Source: Xanthoparmelia taractica
Lineage: Eukaryota > Ascomycota > Lecanoromycetes > Lecanorales > Parmeliaceae
Length of the DNA stretch: 19,777 nt
Reading direction: 5' to 3'
Assembly (NCBI GenBank): GCA_033085395.1
Contig: JANQBS010000473.1
Coordinates: 1 to 19,777 of the forward strand
Positions within the stretch are counted from its first letter, which is position 1, and every line of letters starts with the position of its first letter. Both the position numbers and the translations under genes were made by a program. The notes beneath the pieces were generated by a model that was given only the letters and a program-made list of their open reading frames with translations, searched no databases and was not told the DNA's origin. This document shows positions 18,230 to 19,777 of the stretch, piece by piece.

Positions 18230-19777
18230 AAAATATAAAATAAATTCTTTTATATTTAGTAGAGAGATCTAGCTTATAAGTCTACGTATCTATTTTTTCT
18301 AGTACTTTAAAAGATTTAAGCTATTTATAATTAAGTTTTTTCTTTAATCGCGAGATACGTATATTTAAGCTTCGTAATAATACTTTATCTCTCTCTTAAA
18401 AGGTAATAGTCTTATAATTACTATTATAATACTTTACTTATTAATTCGTAACTCGCTTCTATAATTCTTTTAATACGTTCTAATATTTTATAATTATTTT
18501 ACTCGCTCTATAATAAACGATACTTTTTCTCTTAAAATTCTATTCTTAAAAGCACTTTTTAAGTCTATTATATATCTTATTAATAATTTTTATAAGATTT
18601 TATTTATATTTACGTAAATGCTATTATTATATATAAACGTAGTTATTAATAATATTTCGAGTTAATTATCTTACTTATAATTATAATATATTCGTAAATA
18701 ATATTTAAGAACTTAATTTTATCTTTTAATCTAATTATTTATTTAAGAATAAAACGTAATATTAAATCTACGCTTTATATTTAAATATTAATATAGCGTT
18801 ATTTAGAACTTACTTATAAATAGTAAGTCTCGATCTAAAATTAAGTTACGTATTATACTACATAATAACATAAACTCTTATTATATAATATTAATAAGTT
18901 TATTTACTTTTAGATCTTTTATAATTATTATATATATTACGTATTTTATAAATTTATTTGTTAAAATTAAGATAATATCGTAAATTTTATTAATATAAGA
19001 ATTTCTCGCAGATAATAGATTTATAATAAAGTTTATTATTATAATATAAAATAAATTTACATTATCTAATAAAACTAACGCTAGCTCGCTATAAGACTTA
19101 TAATAATAAACTTATATTCGCTAATAATCGAGGTAAGTACGAATATAGTTTATTATTTCGAGTATTATATTTAGCTAATAATATTTAAACCTAATATTCT
19201 CTTTAATATATCTACGCGAGAAATATTTAATATTAAGATTATTATAATTTATATAAAGAATCTCTTTCTTCGTAGTAAAATTATTAGAAATATAAATTAC
19301 GAGATCACGACGTAATAGTCTATTCTTATTAACTTTTTATTTTAAAAGCTTATTCTATTTAATAGCGTATCTCTAATATTACTCTTTATTTATAATAAAA
19401 GCGTTCTTATACTATAACTTAAGTAATTATATTATTATTAATTCTCGTAACTTTAAATAGAATTTCTTTAACTTTAAAATCTAATAAATTAAAAGTTAAG
19501 ACGATATCGTAATATTTAAAATACGTGTCTATCTATCGAATACTCTCTTATTTAAGTTTATAACTTAAATATCTATAACGATAATATCGTTCAATTACTT
19601 TATTAATACTATAAGTTTAATTATAATAAATACGCTATTACGTTTCTATAAATTAAATTAATATTTCTAATTACGAAGCTTATTTCGTAAAATAAAAAAG
19701 AAATTATTATTATTATTCTCGCTATTATTCGATTTAATAATATTAAATCTTCTTAATAATATATCTATAAAATTAAG
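18230..19777 (-). mobile_element. RIP-degraded Ty3/gypsy LTR retrotransposon, integrase part
   Basis: Reading the minus strand through its stops recovers the integrase in the right order. The catalytic core runs from about 19060 to 18815: INFIINLLS matches the first-Asp block xDFIxxLPxS with Asp changed to Asn, then YDIILILTNKFIKY, and LDRD matches the second-Asp block SDRG. At 18755-18671 is the DGQTER block, with Gln codons turned to TAA/TAG, followed by VLKYYLRIYYNYK. At about 18480-18240 is the C-terminal barrel, with a DKVLL-like start, KKLNYK and FKVLEKI. The replaced residues fit C-to-T changes. RNase H and reverse transcriptase should lie beyond about 19100 and past the window end, but I could not identify them. 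The copy is a dead relic. Confidence 0.8.

Noticed and set aside
1..19777. CRISPR array, tRNA, rRNA, or biosynthetic/defence gene cluster
   Set aside because: No cloverleaf or B-box-like site convinced me, there are no spaced direct repeats with unique spacers, and the genes are unrelated housekeeping or signalling functions.

Overview
The window looks like nuclear DNA of a filamentous ascomycete (Pezizomycotina). The genes carry short introns (about 48-146 nt) with GTRNGY donors, CTRAY-type branch points and YAG/AAG acceptors. The encoded proteins are typical of filamentous fungi. Normal-composition gene DNA is flanked on both sides by very AT-rich tracts. These tracts almost lack CpA and TpG but keep CpG, the footprint of repeat-induced point mutation (RIP). 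I cannot name the species.

Layout: about 1-2560 is a RIP-type AT-rich flank. It is broken by a roughly 230-bp island of normal composition, most of which is a 172-bp unit with 19-bp inverted ends (998-1169), and it also holds a 19-bp x 7 tandem array (2087-2215). The gene island runs from about 2560 to 16400 and has five supported protein genes: (1) a 984-aa Ras guanine-nucleotide exchange factor with an atypical GTPase-like N-terminal domain (2943-6272, +, 4 exons); (2) a 202-aa HIT-type zinc-finger protein (6731-7388, -, 2 exons); (3) mitochondrial NFU1, an iron-sulfur cluster carrier (7608-8665, +, 3 exons), sharing a 219-bp divergent promoter with gene 2; (4) a 919-aa PSP1-domain protein (11239-14046, +, 2 coding exons) behind a TATA box and a leader of about 700 nt that appears to contain introns; (5) a 265-aa coiled-coil protein of unknown function (14851-15831, +, 4 exons). 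A 104-aa ORF at 8815-9129 is possible but unproven. The 9130-10500 stretch has no gene I can support. From about 16430 a degenerate 30/51-bp minisatellite marks the edge of the second AT-rich flank. That flank contains a RIP-riddled Ty3/gypsy retrotransposon on the minus strand, whose integrase is recognisable at about 18230-19060.

The genes do not form a pathway or a biosynthetic cluster. They are housekeeping or signalling functions: Ras signalling, probable RNP assembly, Fe-S maturation, and a PSP1 protein linked in yeast to polymerase-mutant suppression. I found no convincing new multi-gene system. The points most worth a second look are the degenerate GTPase module joined to RasGEF, the PSP1 leader (TATA, introns, a perfect 9-bp hairpin beside a splice donor, AUG-UAA start-stops), the small inverted-repeat island, the coding-compatible 54-nt intron in the unknown gene, and the sharp RIP boundaries. 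All gene models were assembled by hand from splice signals and reading frame, without transcript data.
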